Shown here one piece after another: positions 8,120 to 19,016 of a stretch of DNA of 64,000 nucleotides (positions are counted from its first letter, which is position 1; the number at the start of each line of letters is the position of its first letter). The DNA comes from Flavobacterium ginsengisoli (GTDB taxonomy: Bacteria; Bacteroidota; Bacteroidia; Flavobacteriales; Flavobacteriaceae), in contig NZ_CP121110.1 in the NCBI RefSeq assembly GCF_029625315.1, positions 4,632,501 through 4,696,500 on the forward strand. The letters run 5' to 3'. The notes under the pieces are model-generated. The model saw nothing but the letters and a program-made list of their open reading frames with translations, searched no databases and had not been told where the DNA came from. The translations under genes were made by a program, and so were the position numbers.

Positions 8120-10247
8120 TTAATCTATTAAAGCTTCTAAGATTTTTATAGTCGCTTCACTTATTTTAGTTCCAGGACCAAAAACAGCCGATGCGCCAGC
8201 ATCAAACAAAAATTGATAGTCCTGAGACGGAATAACACCGCCTACAATTACCATTATATCTTCACGTCCATGTTTTTTTAGTTCTTCTATTACTTGCGGT
8301 ACCAAAGTTTTGTGTCCAGCAGCAAGTGATGAAACGCCTAAAATGTGAACATCATTCTCGACAGCTTGTTTTGTTGCTTCGGCCGGAGTTTGAAATAGCG
8401 GACCTATATCAACATCAAAACCAACATCTGCATAACCTGTAGCAACCACTTTTGCGCCTCGGTCATGACCATCTTGTCCCATTTTTGCAATCATAATTCT
8501 AGGACGTCTACCTTCTTGTTTAGCAAAAACATCTGCAAGTTGTTTTGCTCGCTCAAAATTCTCGTCATTTTTTATTGTCTGCACTATACACTCCGCTAAA
8601 AGATTTAATTTGTGCTTTAAAACGACCAAAAACAGTTTCCAATGCATTACTGATTTCGCCAAGTGTTGCTCTATTTCTAGCCGCTTCAATCGCGATTTCT
8701 AATAAATTACCTTGCCCTGTTTGTGCACAAAGGATTAATTTTTCTAGTGACTTATTTACTTTTTCAGAATCTCTAGTTTGTTTTATTCCTTCCAGACGTT
8801 CAATTTGTCTGCTTACGAACCAATTGATTGTCTACATCCAAAATATCCAACGGATCTTCTTTTTCTAAACGGTATTTATTTACGCCGACAATAATATCTT
8901 GTCCACTGTCAATTCTTGCCTGCTTTCTTGCCGCCGCTTCTTCAATTCGAAGTTTTGGAATTCGGCCTCAATCGCTTTGGTCATTCCGCCAAGTTCTTCG
9001 ACTTCTTCAATTAGCTTCCATGTTTTTTCAACAATGTCGTTAGTCAAACTTTCAACATAATAACTTCCAGCCCAAGGATCTACTGTTTTGGTAATTTTGG
9101 TTTCTTCTTGAAGAAATATTTGAGTATTTCGAGCAATTCTAGCAGAGAAATCTGTTGGAAGTGCAATTGCCTCATCTAAAGCATTAGTATGGAGAGATTG
9201 TGTTCCTCCAAAAACCGCTGCAGAAGCTTCAATACAAGTTCTGGCAACGTTATTAAACGGATCTTGTTCTGTTAAGCTCCATCCGCTGGTTTGACAGTGC
9301 GTTCTTAAAGCCAAAGATTTTTCGCTTTTCGGATTAAACTGCTGTAATAATTTAGCCCAAATCATACGGCCGGCTCTCATTTTGGCAATTTCCATAAAAT
9401 GATTCATGCCGATTGCCCAAAAGAAAGATAATCTTGGAGCAAAATCGTCAATGGTCATTCCTGTAGATAATCCAGTTCTAATGTATTCTAAACCATCTGC
9501 CAAAGTATAAGCCAATTCAATATCTGCAGTTGCTCCAGCTTCTTGCATGTGATAACCAGAAATAGAAATGGAATTGAATTTTGGCATTTTTTTGCTGGTA
9601 AATTCAAAAATATCAGCAATTATTTTCATAGAAGGGGTAGGAGGATAGATATAAGTATTTCTAACCATAAACTCCTTTAAAATATCGTTTTGGATTGTTC
9701 CTGCTAATTTTTCAGGACTAATACCTTGTTCTTCTGCGGCAACAATGTAAAAAGCCATAATTGGTAAAACGGCTCCATTCATGGTCATAGAGACAGACAT
9801 TTCGTCCAATGGAATCTGATCAAAGAGTACTTTCATATCTTCAACAGAGTCAATTGCAACTCCAGCTTTTCCGACATCACCAACAACTCTTTCATGATCT
9901 GAATCGTAACCGCGATGCGTTGGTAAATCAAAAGCAATTGAAAGTCCTTTTTGGCCTGCGACTAAATTTTTTCTATAAAAAGCATTACTTTCTTCTGCGG
10001 TAGAAAATCCCGCATACTGGCGAATGGTCCACGGACGTCTGACATACATGGTAGCATATGGTCCGCGCAAATTTGGTGCAAAACCAGCTCCGAAATCAAG
10101 AAATTCCAATTCTTCGATATCTTTCTCCGAATAGTTTTTTTTGATTTCGATTCCTTCAGCTGTAATGAAGTTGTCAGAATTAGAATTAACTTCTGGTTCC
10201 TCACTTTTAACTTCTAGCTTTATATGTTTAAGGTCTTTTCTTGTCAT
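8120..10247 (-). CDS. mutB: Methylmalonyl-CoA mutase large (B12-binding) subunit, three frameshifts
   Basis: MutB isomerises (R)-methylmalonyl-CoA and succinyl-CoA using adenosylcobalamin. The N-terminal part carries the TIM-barrel catalytic domain ([54 protein letters not shown]). The C-terminal part carries the cobalamin-binding motif GQDGHDRG with the axial His, and GGVIP further on. The frame is broken three times. GAATTC at 8958-8963 lacks one base. GTCTGC at 8807-8812 and again at 8577-8582 each has one extra base. Correcting all three gives about 709 residues of uninterrupted family sequence. It is the last gene of the udk - divIC-like - mutA - mutB run. The triple break in a conserved enzyme argues for sequencing error. 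Confidence 0.9.
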
Positions 10248-10291
10248 TGAAACGCTTTGTTTGAATTTGTAATTAATTACTTTTTCTGAGA

Positions 10292-11656
10292 TTATTCCAA
10301 TTCCAGTCTTTCCTGCTCCATTTTCTCTGCCAATCTCTTTTCGATAATTGGTGTAATTAATGTTTTTCTTGGTTTGATTTTCACAAAAGGAAACAATTCT
10401 AAATCATGTTTCATTCTGTCTTCTTTGTTCGGATATTTGTTTGTTCCTAGAAGAATTTCTTTTTTAGAATCGAATGATTCTTGTTCTTTATTGGAACTTT
10501 CTTGAATTTTCTTCTTGATTGTGCCATCGTTTAAAAGTTTCAAGAATCCACCGTTGGCTTCAATTTCTTTAAATAACGCCAAACTTTTCTCAGCCAATTG
10601 CATTGTTAAACTTTCAATATAATAACTTCCGTCAGCTGGATTATTTACTTTGTCAAAATAACTTTCGTGTTTTAAAATCAAAAGCTGGTTTCTAGAAATT
10701 CGATCTCCAAATTCGTTGTCTTTATGGTACAATGCATCGTAAGGCAAATTGGCAATTACATCTGCACCACCCAAAATTGCCGACATACACTCAGTTGTTG
10801 TACGAAGCATATTTACGTTGTAATCGTAAATTGTTTTGTTTCGTTTAGTTGGAGTTACCAAGAAATGACATTTTATTTCTGGATTATATTCTTTAGCAAT
10901 TAAATCAAAAAGCATTCGAAGTGCTCTAAGTTTGGCAATTTCGAAGAAATAATTGGTTCCAACTGAAATCTGAAAAACAATTGATTTTGTTTCGGCAGAA
11001 AAACGATTTAAATATTCGTTTGCGTGTGCTAAGCTGTAAGCAATCTGCTGTGTAATATTGGCACCTGAATTTTGATATAATCCTAGATCAACACTTAACA
11101 AATTTAGATTGGTTGTGTTTTTAAATAATAAAGACAATGTCTCAAAATTGTTTTTTTCGGGAGTTGTAAACCAATTTCCTTCGCGTGCTAATTCTCCAAT
11201 TGGATCAAAATTACAATAGAAAATGGCTTTTTTCTGTATCGAGATCGTGTCTAATTTTTTAACGAAATCGATTGAGATGAAATTGAAATTAAAGTAAACG
11301 ATTTTGTTTTCTAAAGGAAGATTCTCTAGTAATTTCTGAACATCAGTTTTTTCATTCTGAATTGTAAATCGTAAACTTTCAGCGCCTCTTTCTAAAGTGT
11401 TTAAAGCACGTTCGATAGATTTTTCTACATCGAAAACAAAGATATTCTGGCAGATTTTAAAATCTGAGGCTTGAGTTTTTACATTTGCGGCTTTTGTAAA
11501 TTCATCTATATGATAAAAAGGTTTAACCTGAATATCTTCTGGCGAATTCCAAATAACAGTTTGATTGTAATCGGCTCCATCTAATTCAAACTGAATTTTT
11601 TGTTTCCATTGTTTGGATGAAATCGGATTAAAATCGTCGAATAGGTTAGTGGCCAT
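10292..11656 (-). CDS. mutA: Methylmalonyl-CoA mutase small subunit
   Basis: A 454-residue homologue of the mutase barrel that lacks the C-terminal cobalamin-binding domain, so it is the structural partner of MutB rather than a catalytic copy. Visible family features include the start [23 protein letters not shown], the [16 protein letters not shown] segment and [13 protein letters not shown] matching the MutB '[13 protein letters not shown]'. It lies 44 bp upstream of mutB and 14 bp downstream of the FtsB-like gene, so the three are probably one transcript. Confidence 0.9.
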   Translation of the reverse strand: MATNLFDDFNPISSKQWKQKIQFELDGADYNQTVIWNSPEDIQVKPFYHIDEFTKAANVKTQASDFKICQNIFVFDVEKSIERALNTLERGAESLRFTIQNEKTDVQKLLENLPLENKIVYFNFNFISIDFVKKLDTISIQKKAIFYCNFDPIGELAREGNWFTTPEKNNFETLSLLFKNTTNLNLLSVDLGLYQNSGANITQQIAYSLAHANEYLNRFSAETKSIVFQISVGTNYFFEIAKLRALRMLFDLIAKEYNPEIKCHFLVTPTKRNKTIYDYNVNMLRTTTECMSAILGGADVIANLPYDALYHKDNEFGDRISRNQLLILKHESYFDKVNNPADGSYYIESLTMQLAEKSLALFKEIEANGGFLKLLNDGTIKKKIQESSNKEQESFDSKKEILLGTNKYPNKEDRMKHDLELFPFVKIKPRKTLITPIIEKRLAEKMEQERLELE

Positions 11657-11670
11657 TGTATTTTGTTTGA

Positions 11671-12003
11671 TTATTCTTTGTCTTGAATGGTATCTCCTTC
11701 AAATTGTATGATATAAATATCTTCGCTATCTTTTTTCATGAAATACTTTTCACGTGCGTATTTCTCAATTTGTTCAGGATTTTTGAGCTGTTTGATCTGC
11801 TCCTGATCTTTTCTGATTTCTTCCTGATAATACTTTTTATTATCTTGAAGTTCATGAATTTGTTCATCTAAAAAACGATGATCAAAATAGGAGTAATTAT
11901 CTAAAAATAACATCCAAACTATAAAAAATAGCAAAACCCAAACATATTTGTTTCCAAGGTATTTGAACCATTTTTTGTCTTTGTATGGATTTTTAAATTT
12001 CAT
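11671..12003 (-). CDS. Septum formation initiator, FtsB/DivIC family
   Basis: A 110-residue bitopic protein. A short basic N-terminus is followed by one membrane helix (about residues 20-37) and then a coiled coil (about 43-80, DEQIHELQDNKKYYQEEIR). The end has the family motif PEQIEKYAREKYFMKKDSE. FtsB/DivIC proteins bridge FtsL and FtsQ in the divisome. It lies between udk and mutA, a gene order I associate with Flavobacteriaceae (established knowledge, not checked here). Confidence 0.88.
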   Translation of the reverse strand: MKFKNPYKDKKWFKYLGNKYVWVLLFFIVWMLFLDNYSYFDHRFLDEQIHELQDNKKYYQEEIRKDQEQIKQLKNPEQIEKYAREKYFMKKDSEDIYIIQFEGDTIQDKE

Positions 12004-12039
12004 TTTAAACGAATATTTCTTTTGTATTTGTTATCTCTA

Positions 12040-12130
12040 GCCCCGATATCTCCCGATTTAGAAAAACAAGGCTTTTTTGCCGTAGTTTTTCTTTATCGGG
12101 AATAAAGGCGAAAGCGGTAATAAGCTCCTA
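12040..12130. repeat. Flavobacterial intergenic repeat (AGCCCCGAT ... AGCTCCTAA type)
   Basis: The udk/divIC-like gap opens with AGCCCCGAT and ends with AGCTCCTAA. Inside it TCCCGATTTAGAAAAAC (12051-12067) pairs imperfectly with GTTTTTCTTTATCGGGA (12085-12101). I recall similar elements scattered in Flavobacterium genomes. It may act as a processing or termination hairpin within the run. Confidence 0.55.
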
Positions 12131-12159
12131 ATTATTATGGTTTAAATTTACGATAAAAA

Positions 12160-12768
12160 TTATGAAATACGCTGATTAATTACGGCCCGAACTACATCAA
12201 TTGCTACCGTATTGTATTTATCATTCGGAATAATAATATCGGCAAATGCTTTAGTTGGCTCTATAAATTGCTCGTGCATAGGCTTTAAAGTAGTTTGATA
12301 ACGATTTAAAACCTCGTCAATATCACGTCCTCTCTCTGAAATATCTCTTTTTAAACGACGGATTAATCTTTCGTCAGAATCGGCATGAACGTAGATTTTG
12401 ATGTCAAAAAGCTCACGCAATTCTGGATTAGTCAAAATTAAGATACCTTCAACAATCATTACTTTTCTAGGATGTGTCGTAATTGTATCATCAGTTCTGT
12501 TATGCTGAATAAATGAGTAAACAGGCTGATCAATAGTTTCACCTGCTTTTAAAGCTTTTAGATGTTTTACTAACAATTCAAAATCGATGGCACGAGGGTG
12601 ATCAAAATTGATTAATGCTCTCTCGTCAAAAGACAAGTTATGGTTTTCTTTATAATACGAATCTTGAGAAATTACACCAACTTCAGTGTCTGGTAATTCG
12701 TTCATGATTTGGTGTACAACTGTTGTTTTTCCGCTTCCAGTTCCTCCTGCAATTCCAATAATGAGCAT
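12160..12768 (-). CDS. udk: Uridine kinase
   Basis: A 202-residue P-loop kinase that phosphorylates uridine and cytidine in pyrimidine salvage. The Walker A motif GGTGSGKTT is at residues 8-16. Substrate-site features include ISQDSYYK (about 34), FDHPRAIDFELL (about 54) and the lid region RLKRDISERGRD (about 137). Length and motif order match the family throughout. It is the first gene of the minus-strand run that continues with the FtsB-like gene, mutA and mutB. Confidence 0.95.
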   Translation of the reverse strand: MLIIGIAGGTGSGKTTVVHQIMNELPDTEVGVISQDSYYKENHNLSFDERALINFDHPRAIDFELLVKHLKALKAGETIDQPVYSFIQHNRTDDTITTHPRKVMIVEGILILTNPELRELFDIKIYVHADSDERLIRRLKRDISERGRDIDEVLNRYQTTLKPMHEQFIEPTKAFADIIIPNDKYNTVAIDVVRAVINQRIS

Positions 12769-13057
12769 AAAATTTTTGTTTGATATTTGTTTGGCAAAAA
12801 TAATAATTTAACTGAATCGCTAAACATTTAAAATAATTTAACCATATAAGTAACCTAAGTAAATTTAAGCTAGAAAATATTTAAGCAAAATGTTACTTAA
12901 CTGAAATTATTGCCGTTATATTGATAAAAGACCGAATTATTTGTTTTAAATCATTTAAGCAATATAAGTAAATATAAATAGTCTTTTTTTTTGACTTAAA
13001 GAACTTTAAAAATCCCACTAAACTTAATCTCTTATAAGAACTTATATGGTGAAAAAA
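12769..13057. promoter_or_regulatory. AT-rich gap upstream of udk
   Basis: No gene is supported. The stretch contains several repeats of TTTAAGC / TAAGTAA-like words and should hold the udk promoter, but I could not find a clean TAnnTTTG with partner. It ends in the terminator at 13058-13085. Confidence 0.35.
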
Positions 13058-13085
13058 AAATCCCGAAAGTAAACCTTCGGGATTT
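13058..13085 (-). terminator. Terminator downstream of the SDR gene
   Basis: AAATCCCGAA and TTCGGGATTT pair around an 8-base loop with a T run on the minus strand, 55 bases after the SDR stop. Confidence 0.8.
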
Positions 13086-13139
13086 CGTGCAATCAGTATA
13101 GTTTTAAAAAAATATTCTGAATTTAGTAAGCACTTGTAA

Positions 13140-14022
13140 TTATTTATTCTTTTTTGCTTTAATCATCATTTCAAGCTGATCCCAAAGTTCTTCTGGAATT
13201 GCTTCTAATAAATTGAATTGTCCAGCGCCTTTTAACCATTCACCTCCATCAATTGTGATTACGTCTCCATTAATATATGAAGAGAAATCGGAAACTAAAT
13301 AAGCCGCTAAATTGGCCAATTCTTGGTGATCTCCAACTCTTTTTAATGGCACTTTTTTAGCCATGTCAAATTTCTCCGAAAGATCGCCAGGCAATAATCT
13401 GTCCCAAGCTCCTTTTGTAGGGAATGGCCCTGGAGCAATTGCGTTAGAACGAATTCCGTATTTTGCCCATTCTACAGCAAGACTTCTTGTCATTGCCAAA
13501 ACTCCCGCTTTTGCCGTAGCACTAGGAACAACATAAGCAGATCCTGTCCAAGCGTAAGTGGTTACTATATTTAAAATTGTTGCCGACGTTTGTTTGGTAT
13601 CGATCCAATGTTTTCCAAAAGCAAGTGTACAGTTTTTAGAACCTTTTAATACAATATCAATTACGGTATCAAATGCATTTGCTGACAATCTTTCGGTTGG
13701 CGAAATAAAATTACCTGCTCGCATTATTTAAAAGAACATCTACTTTTCCGAATACTTTTAAAGTTTCCTGAAGCATGTTTTCTACTTCTTCGTAATGACG
13801 TACATCACATTGTAAAGGAAGACATTTACCTCCAGTTTGACTTTCCAGTTCGGCTGCAGTAGTTTTTAACTTTTCCAGATCTCTAGAAGTTATGGCTACT
13901 TGAGCTCCTAATTCGAGAAAATATTTGGTCATAGCTTTACCTAAACCGCTTCCGCCGCCTGTAACGACAATGACTTTGCCTTGTAAAGCATCATCACGTA
14001 ACATTTTATCTGTGTAGCTCAT
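13140..14022 (-). CDS. SDR oxidoreductase, 2,4-dienoyl-CoA-reductase-like; +1 frameshift at 13717-13722
   Basis: A classical short-chain dehydrogenase of about 293 residues once repaired. The Rossmann motif TGGGSGLGKA is near residue 21, and the central motif NNAAGNF is a hallmark of the 2,4-dienoyl-CoA reductase branch, which reduces unsaturated fatty-acyl-CoA intermediates. The C-terminus keeps APGPFPT and INGDVITIDGGEW. The usual YxxxK appears altered to PSATAKAGV, as in dienoyl-CoA reductases that lack the catalytic Tyr. GCTCGC at 13717-13722 has one extra base, splitting the protein after NNA. A beta-oxidation role is inferred from the family. Confidence 0.82.
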
Positions 14023-14099
14023 AGTTTTTCTTTTTTTTGCAATATTAATTAAATAAAATAGGATGCGCGCATAATAATGTTATAAAATTTCGATAAATT

Positions 14100-15226
14100 T
14101 TATATTTCACATAATTTTTTTGCTGCAGACTCGAGTGTGAAGTTGTCTTTGGCAAAACAAAAGCGAATAAGTTTTTGATCTTTATGATCGGAATAAAAAG
14201 TAGAAATAGGTATTGCGACAACACTATGATCGATGATTAGTTTTTTGCAAAAAGTAACATCATCTTCGTTTGAAATATTGGCATAAGAAGCAACCTGAAA
14301 ATAAGTTCCTTCGCAAGGTTTTAATGCAAAACGGCTATTTTGGAGCAGTTTCTGGAAATAATCTCTTTTTCCTGATAGAATTTTCCAAGAAGATTTACAT
14401 CAACAATATCTAAATATTCGCTAATTGCAAACTGAGAAATACTGTTTACGCTGAAAACCAAAAACTGGTGAACCTTTTTAATTTCTTTCATTAAATGTTC
14501 AGGAGCAATAGTATAACCAATTTTCCAGCCTGTTATATGAAAAGATTTTCCAAAAGAAGAAACCATAACGCAACGGTCTAAAAGAAAATCTTTGGTATGT
14601 GCCGAAATATGTTTTTCTTCGAAAGTAATGTACTCGTAAACTTCGTCAGACAAAACAATAAGTTTTGGATATTTTTCAAGAAGGTTTTTTAACTGAATAA
14701 AATCATTTTCGGTTAATATTTTTCCTGTCGGATTATGCGGATTATTGATGATAATCATTTTGCTCTTTTCAGAACAAGCTTTTTCTATTGTTTCCCAGTT
14801 TGGCGTGTAATCATCATTTAGGGCAACTCGAACAGGTTTTGCTTTACAGAGTAAAACAGGAGATTCGTAAGAATCGTAACTTGGATCTAGAATTATGACT
14901 TCATCATTTTCTTTTACTAAAGCCAATATTGTAGTAAAAATACCTTGCGTAGCACCGGCTGTTACTAAAAGTTCTGTTTCTGGATTAATTGTTCTATTGT
15001 ATGAATCTTGAATTAACTTTCCAATTTTGTTCATCAACGGAGGATAACCTGCCATTGGGGTATATTGGTGAACATTTTCCTTAGCTAGTTTTGCAACGAT
15101 ATCTGTTAATCTTTCATCAACAGGAAAATTAGGAAATCCCTGAGAAAGATTTATTGCATTATATTCAGTTGCCATTTTAGACATTACTGTAAAAATGCTA
15201 GTGGTTACATTTGGGAGTTTACTCAT
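14100..15226 (-). CDS. PLP-dependent aminotransferase (methionine aminotransferase-like), frameshift at 14366-14370
   Basis: A class I/II aminotransferase of about 375 residues. The start SKLPNVTTSIFTVMSKMA and NLSQGFPNFPVD are typical of the kynurenine / methionine aminotransferase group. NNPHNPTGK (about residue 162), LSDEVYEY and the PLP-lysine motif SSFGKSFHITGWKIGY (about 227) are all intact. A run of five T (minus-strand A) at 14366-14370 needs one more base for the frame to continue into the C-terminal domain (to TAA at 14100). The substrate is inferred to be methionine or a related keto acid. It stands alone, between the SDR and the PepSY-like gene. Confidence 0.85.
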
Positions 15227-15308
15227 AATTTATTCTAGAAATGTTACACATAAAAGTAATTGTTTTGAAATGAATTTGAACAATTTTTCTTTCTTTAAGA
15301 GCATAAAA

Positions 15309-15361
15309 AAAAGACATTAAAGAAAAACTATTTCATAAATAGCTGTTGTTTAATGTCTTTT
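15309..15361 (-). terminator. Terminator hairpin after the PepSY-like gene
   Basis: AAAAGACATTAAA pairs perfectly with TTTAATGTCTTTT. The 27-base loop contains a smaller CTATTT / AAATAG stem. It sits 19 bases after the corrected stop codon. Confidence 0.7.
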
Positions 15362-15379
15362 GCGGAATTTTTTTAAGGA

Positions 15380-15906
15380 TTATTTAATTATTTCTCCAGT
15401 TGGTTTTACCACTAGATTCTGAACGGTTTTGTCTTTTTTGATTTTTAGATTGTATTCTTTTTTTCAATATCACCTTCTTTTTGAGTATAAAGAAATTTGT
15501 CTTTTATAATGGTCCATCCTGGATATTCTTTATAAATAGAGTAAATGACTTTAGCAGGAAGCTGTACGTTTTGATAATTTTCAACCACACTAGTTAGTTT
15601 TCCATTTTCATTGTAAGTTGCAGACAAAGAACCTTTAGGAGATTCTAACACCACCAAGAATTCATTATAGCCTTGATAATCTTTTCCTAAATCATAAGAA
15701 ATGAATTTTTGTTGAAGTGCTCTCACATTTTCATCAGGATTTCTGTCCGGCAAGTAAACAGAAAAATCTTTACCAGCACTTTTAATTACAACTGCAGGTA
15801 AATCGGCCATTTTAATTTCGTCCTCTTTTATATCACCGTTTTTAACTTGAGAAAAAGAGTTTGAGATTAAACCAAAAAATAATAATACAAAAAGAAATGT
15901 TCTCAT
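15380..15906 (-). CDS. Secreted PepSY-like domain protein, frameshift at 15458-15464
   Basis: A signal peptide (residues 1-19, ending SFSQ) is followed by a region resembling the PepSY-like domains of Bacteroidota: LPAVVIKSAGKDFSVYLPD, then a repeat-like second half with LPAKVIYSIYKEYPGWTI. Such proteins are periplasmic and of unknown role. The frame stops early after IEKKNTI. Adding one A to the seven-A run at 15458-15464 restores KKEYNLKIKKDKTVQNLVV and an end at 15380, about 176 residues. The neighbours give no functional hint. Confidence 0.65.
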
Positions 15907-16114
15907 GATATTTATTTTTAAATATTAAATTACTTAGGTTAATCTTAATGATTTAAAAATGATGAGGGTTTCTTGAAATGGTTTGATGCTTAAATCATTA
16001 AAGTTTAAGGCGCGAACAATTTTTTTTAGCTAATAAAATTACTTCTTTTGTTGATGTGGGAGAGTTAAATATATCTTTAAGGATTGTTAATTAAAAAGAA
16101 TTTAATCAAAAAAA

Positions 16115-16135
16115 ATGCGTCAAAAATTGACGCAT
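16115..16135 (-). terminator. Terminator downstream of the RsmI-like gene
   Basis: ATGCGTCAA and TTGACGCAT form a nine-pair stem with a three-base loop, followed on the minus strand by a T-rich run. Confidence 0.75.
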
Positions 16136-16156
16136 ATATTTTTAAAGAGATTACTG

Positions 16157-16871
16157 CTACATTTTATGGATAATAAAAATTGTAGGACGTTTATCAATGT
16201 CAATTTTTAACTTTTTCCAATCTGAAACTCGCATTGTTTTTATGAATTCTGTTGGCAAAGTAATATCTGTTGCAATGCATAAATGTGTTGACGGATTTAA
16301 AATCTGCAAAAGATCTTCAATCAATTTGTTGTTTCTGTATGGGGTTTCAATGAATAGTTGCGATTGGTTTTTATCCTGAGATAATCTCTCGAAATGGCGT
16401 ATTGCCGATTTTTTTCTCGTCTTTATCTATCGGTAAATATCCATTGAAAGTAAAACTTTGCCCATTCATTCCAGAAGCCATCATAGCCAGTAGGATAGAA
16501 GAGGGGCCAACTAAAGGTACAACCTGTATTCCTTTTTCGTGAGCCAATTTTACAATTACAGCTCCAGGATCTGCAACTCCAGGACAGCCAGCTTCGCTCA
16601 TTAGTCCCATGTTTTTGCCTTCTAATAAAGGTTTTATAAAATCTAAATGCTCACTCGGTTCTGTACGTTTGTTAAGAGTAAAAAGAACCAGTTCAGATTG
16701 TTTTTTTTCTGGATAAACGGCTTTTATTGATTTTCGAGCTGTTTTATCATTTTCAACAATATAATGGTCGATAACTTCTATCGTTCTTCTAACAGTTTGT
16801 GGCAAAACATCCATCGGATCGCTTTCGCCCATTGTGGTTGGAATTAGATATAATTTTCCGAAAGATTTCAT
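16157..16871 (-). CDS. RsmI-like SAM-dependent methyltransferase, frameshift at 16409-16415
   Basis: A tetrapyrrole-methylase-fold protein of about 237 residues. GKLYLIPTTMGESDPMDVLP opens it, followed by the SAM loop SEAGCPGVADPGAVIVKLAH and PLVGPSSILLAMMASG, the signature of RsmI (16S rRNA C1402 2'-O-methyltransferase) and its close relatives. A seven-T run at 16409-16415 (A7 on the coding strand) has one base too many. Correcting it restores LPIDKDEKKSAIRHFERL and the C-terminus to TAG at 16157. The Flavobacterium-type opening differs from canonical RsmI, so the exact target is uncertain. It is the third gene of the dnaA run. Confidence 0.8.
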
Positions 16872-17394
16872 GTGCTTTTGTTTTAAAATTAAAAAATTCA
16901 ATTATCTCTTTTTTAGAAACAATTGAATTAGGAGTGTTTTTTAGCGACTGATCTGCAATTAAATCGGTTACTTCGTCCAGCATTTGATAAACGTTGTCAA
17001 AACCGTTTGTTGAGCCGTAATATGGATCTGGAACATCGACATTTTCGTCTGGAAATAAATCGTTTAAAATTAAACGAACCTTATTTTTATGTTCGGGAGT
17101 TTTAGCTAAATGAACCACATCGCGATAATTCGAATTATCCATAACATAGATATAATCAAATTTGTCAAAATCAGAAACTTGAATTTGTCTTCCTTTTTGC
17201 GCACTGATATTGATTCCGTTTTTTCTTGCAACGTCAATAGAACGTTTGTCTGGACAATGGCCAACATGCCATGAGCCTGTTCCTGCAGAATCAACTAAAA
17301 ATTTATCTTGAGGTAATTTAGAGGCTAAAATCCCTTCTGCTAGAGGAGATCTGCAGATGTTCCCTAAACAAACCATTAAGATTTTTACAGGCAT
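16789..17394 (-). CDS. Low-molecular-weight protein-tyrosine phosphatase family protein
   Basis: The active-site loop CLGNICRSP is at residues 9-17 (nucleophile C9, Arg15), and the general acid Asp is in VPDPYYG (about residue 120). Family members are about 150-160 residues. Here the frame extends to 201, with an unrelated-looking tail that overlaps the following RsmI-like gene by 83 bp. The extra tail may be a frameshift artefact near 16880-16900, or a true extension. It starts 7 bp after dnaA. These enzymes dephosphorylate tyrosine or arginine residues; the target is unknown. Confidence 0.85.
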   Translation of the reverse strand: MPVKILMVCLGNICRSPLAEGILASKLPQDKFLVDSAGTGSWHVGHCPDKRSIDVARKNGINISAQKGRQIQVSDFDKFDYIYVMDNSNYRDVVHLAKTPEHKNKVRLILNDLFPDENVDVPDPYYGSTNGFDNVYQMLDEVTDLIADQSLKNTPNSIVSKKEIIEFFNFKTKAHEIFRKIISNSNHNGRKRSDGCFATNC

Positions 17395-17401
17395 GGTACT
17401 T

Positions 17402-18829
17402 CTAAAGCGTTAGTTTTTTGTTGATGTCTTCGACAAACTTTTTAAATTGTTTGTCTGTAGAAACTAAATTGTCAACTGTTTTACAAGCGTGAAGAACAGT
17501 TGCGTGGTCGCGGTCTCCAATTTGTGAACCAATATTAGCAAGAGAAGCTTTAGTGAATTTCTTAGCAAAGAACATCGCTAGTTGTCTTGCTTGCACCACA
17601 TGCCTCTTTCTGGTTTTAGATTGAAGTGTCTCAATATCTAATTGGAAATAGTCTGAAACAATTTTTTGGATATAATCGATAGAGATTTCTCTCTTTACGT
17701 TTTTAACAAATTTCTCTACAACACTTTTTGCCAATTCAATCGTAACTTCTTTTTTATTGAAAGAAGATTGAGCGATTAACGAAATAATAGCGCCTTCAAG
17801 CTCTCTAACATTTGATTTAATGTTTCGAGCAACATATTCTAGAATATCTTCTGGCATTTCTACACCATCACGGTATAAAATGTTTTTTAAGATTGAGATA
17901 CGAGTTTCGTAATCAGGCTGATGTAATTCTGCAGATAATCCCCATTTAAAACGAGACAATAATCTTTGTTCGATGTCCTGCATGTCAACAGGAGCTTTAT
18001 CTGAAGTTAAGATTACTTGTTTTCCGTTTTGATGTAAATAGTTGAAAATATGGAAGAATACGTCTTGCGTTCCTGATTTTCCAGACAAGAACTGAACATC
18101 ATCAATAATCAAAACATCGATTAACTGGTAAAAGTGAATAAAATCATTACGATTATTCTTTTTAACAGAATCAATATATTGTTGTGTGAAAATCTCAGCA
18201 GAAATATATAAAACGGTCTTTTCCGGATACTTATCTTTTACTTCTACGCCTATAGCATGTGCTAGGTGTGTTTTGCCTAAACCAACTCCTCCAAAAATCA
18301 ACAAAGGATTAAATGAAGTTCCTCCAGGTTTGTTAGCAACAGCCATACCTGCAGAACGAGCTAAACGGTTTGAATCTCCTTCTAAGAAATTGTCAAAACT
18401 ATAGTTCGGATTTAACTGAGACTCAATTTTTAAATTTCTAATTCCAGGAATTACAAACGGATTTTTTAGCTCAGGATTTAAGTTTTTAAACGGAGCGTCA
18501 ACCTCTTGCGGTTTCATTGGCACTCTGTTGGCACTTGGCAGCTGCTCGGTAAACGGCTGTTTATTGCCATAAGTGTTCTCCATTTTAATTTTATAGAGTA
18601 ACTTTGCGTTTTTTCCCAGTTCTTTGGTAAGCGCAACTTTCAATAATTTTACGTAATGCTCTTCGAGCCATTCGTAGAAAAATTTACTCGGAACCTGAAT
18701 GTATAATGCGTTATCGGTTAGCTCAACTGATTTGATTGGTTCGAACCAAGTTTTATATGCTTGGTCTTGAATATTATCCTTTATAAAGGACAAACAGTTT
18801 TCCCATACCGATTGAGCAGTTTTAGTCAT
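17402..18829 (-). CDS. dnaA: Chromosomal replication initiator protein DnaA
   Basis: A 475-residue protein with the four DnaA domains: the N-terminal DnaB/HobA-interaction domain (1-85), a linker, the AAA+ domain with Walker A GGVGLGKTH (180-188) and Walker B VLIIDDVQFL, and the C-terminal box-binding domain ending with GDRDHATVLHA. DnaA opens oriC. I looked for DnaA boxes (TTATCCACA-like) in the flanking gaps and found no cluster, so oriC is probably elsewhere, as is common in Bacteroidota. It leads the run dnaA - phosphatase - RsmI-like. Confidence 0.97.
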   Translation of the reverse strand: MTKTAQSVWENCLSFIKDNIQDQAYKTWFEPIKSVELTDNALYIQVPSKFFYEWLEEHYVKLLKVALTKELGKNAKLLYKIKMENTYGNKQPFTEQLPSANRVPMKPQEVDAPFKNLNPELKNPFVIPGIRNLKIESQLNPNYSFDNFLEGDSNRLARSAGMAVANKPGGTSFNPLLIFGGVGLGKTHLAHAIGVEVKDKYPEKTVLYISAEIFTQQYIDSVKKNNRNDFIHFYQLIDVLIIDDVQFLSGKSGTQDVFFHIFNYLHQNGKQVILTSDKAPVDMQDIEQRLLSRFKWGLSAELHQPDYETRISILKNILYRDGVEMPEDILEYVARNIKSNVRELEGAIISLIAQSSFNKKEVTIELAKSVVEKFVKNVKREISIDYIQKIVSDYFQLDIETLQSKTRKRHVVQARQLAMFFAKKFTKASLANIGSQIGDRDHATVLHACKTVDNLVSTDKQFKKFVEDINKKLTL

Positions 18830-19016
18830 AGATTCAGATAAATTTTTATTATTGTTATAAAGATTCTCCTAATAAAAAAGGAGCAATTTTATTCCGTATT
18901 TCGGGATAACAAATATGTGAACAAATTTCTGTAAAAAAAAATATTTTGGTATCTAATTTTATAAAAAAAAGTTGTAATGAGGCTTTTTAAATTCGAAATT
19001 TTTTAATATTTTATAA

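Noticed and set aside
18830..19016. oriC next to dnaA
   Set aside because: Only one degenerate DnaA-box-like word (TGTGAACAA) is present and no AT-rich unwinding repeats with box clusters, so the origin is not supported here.
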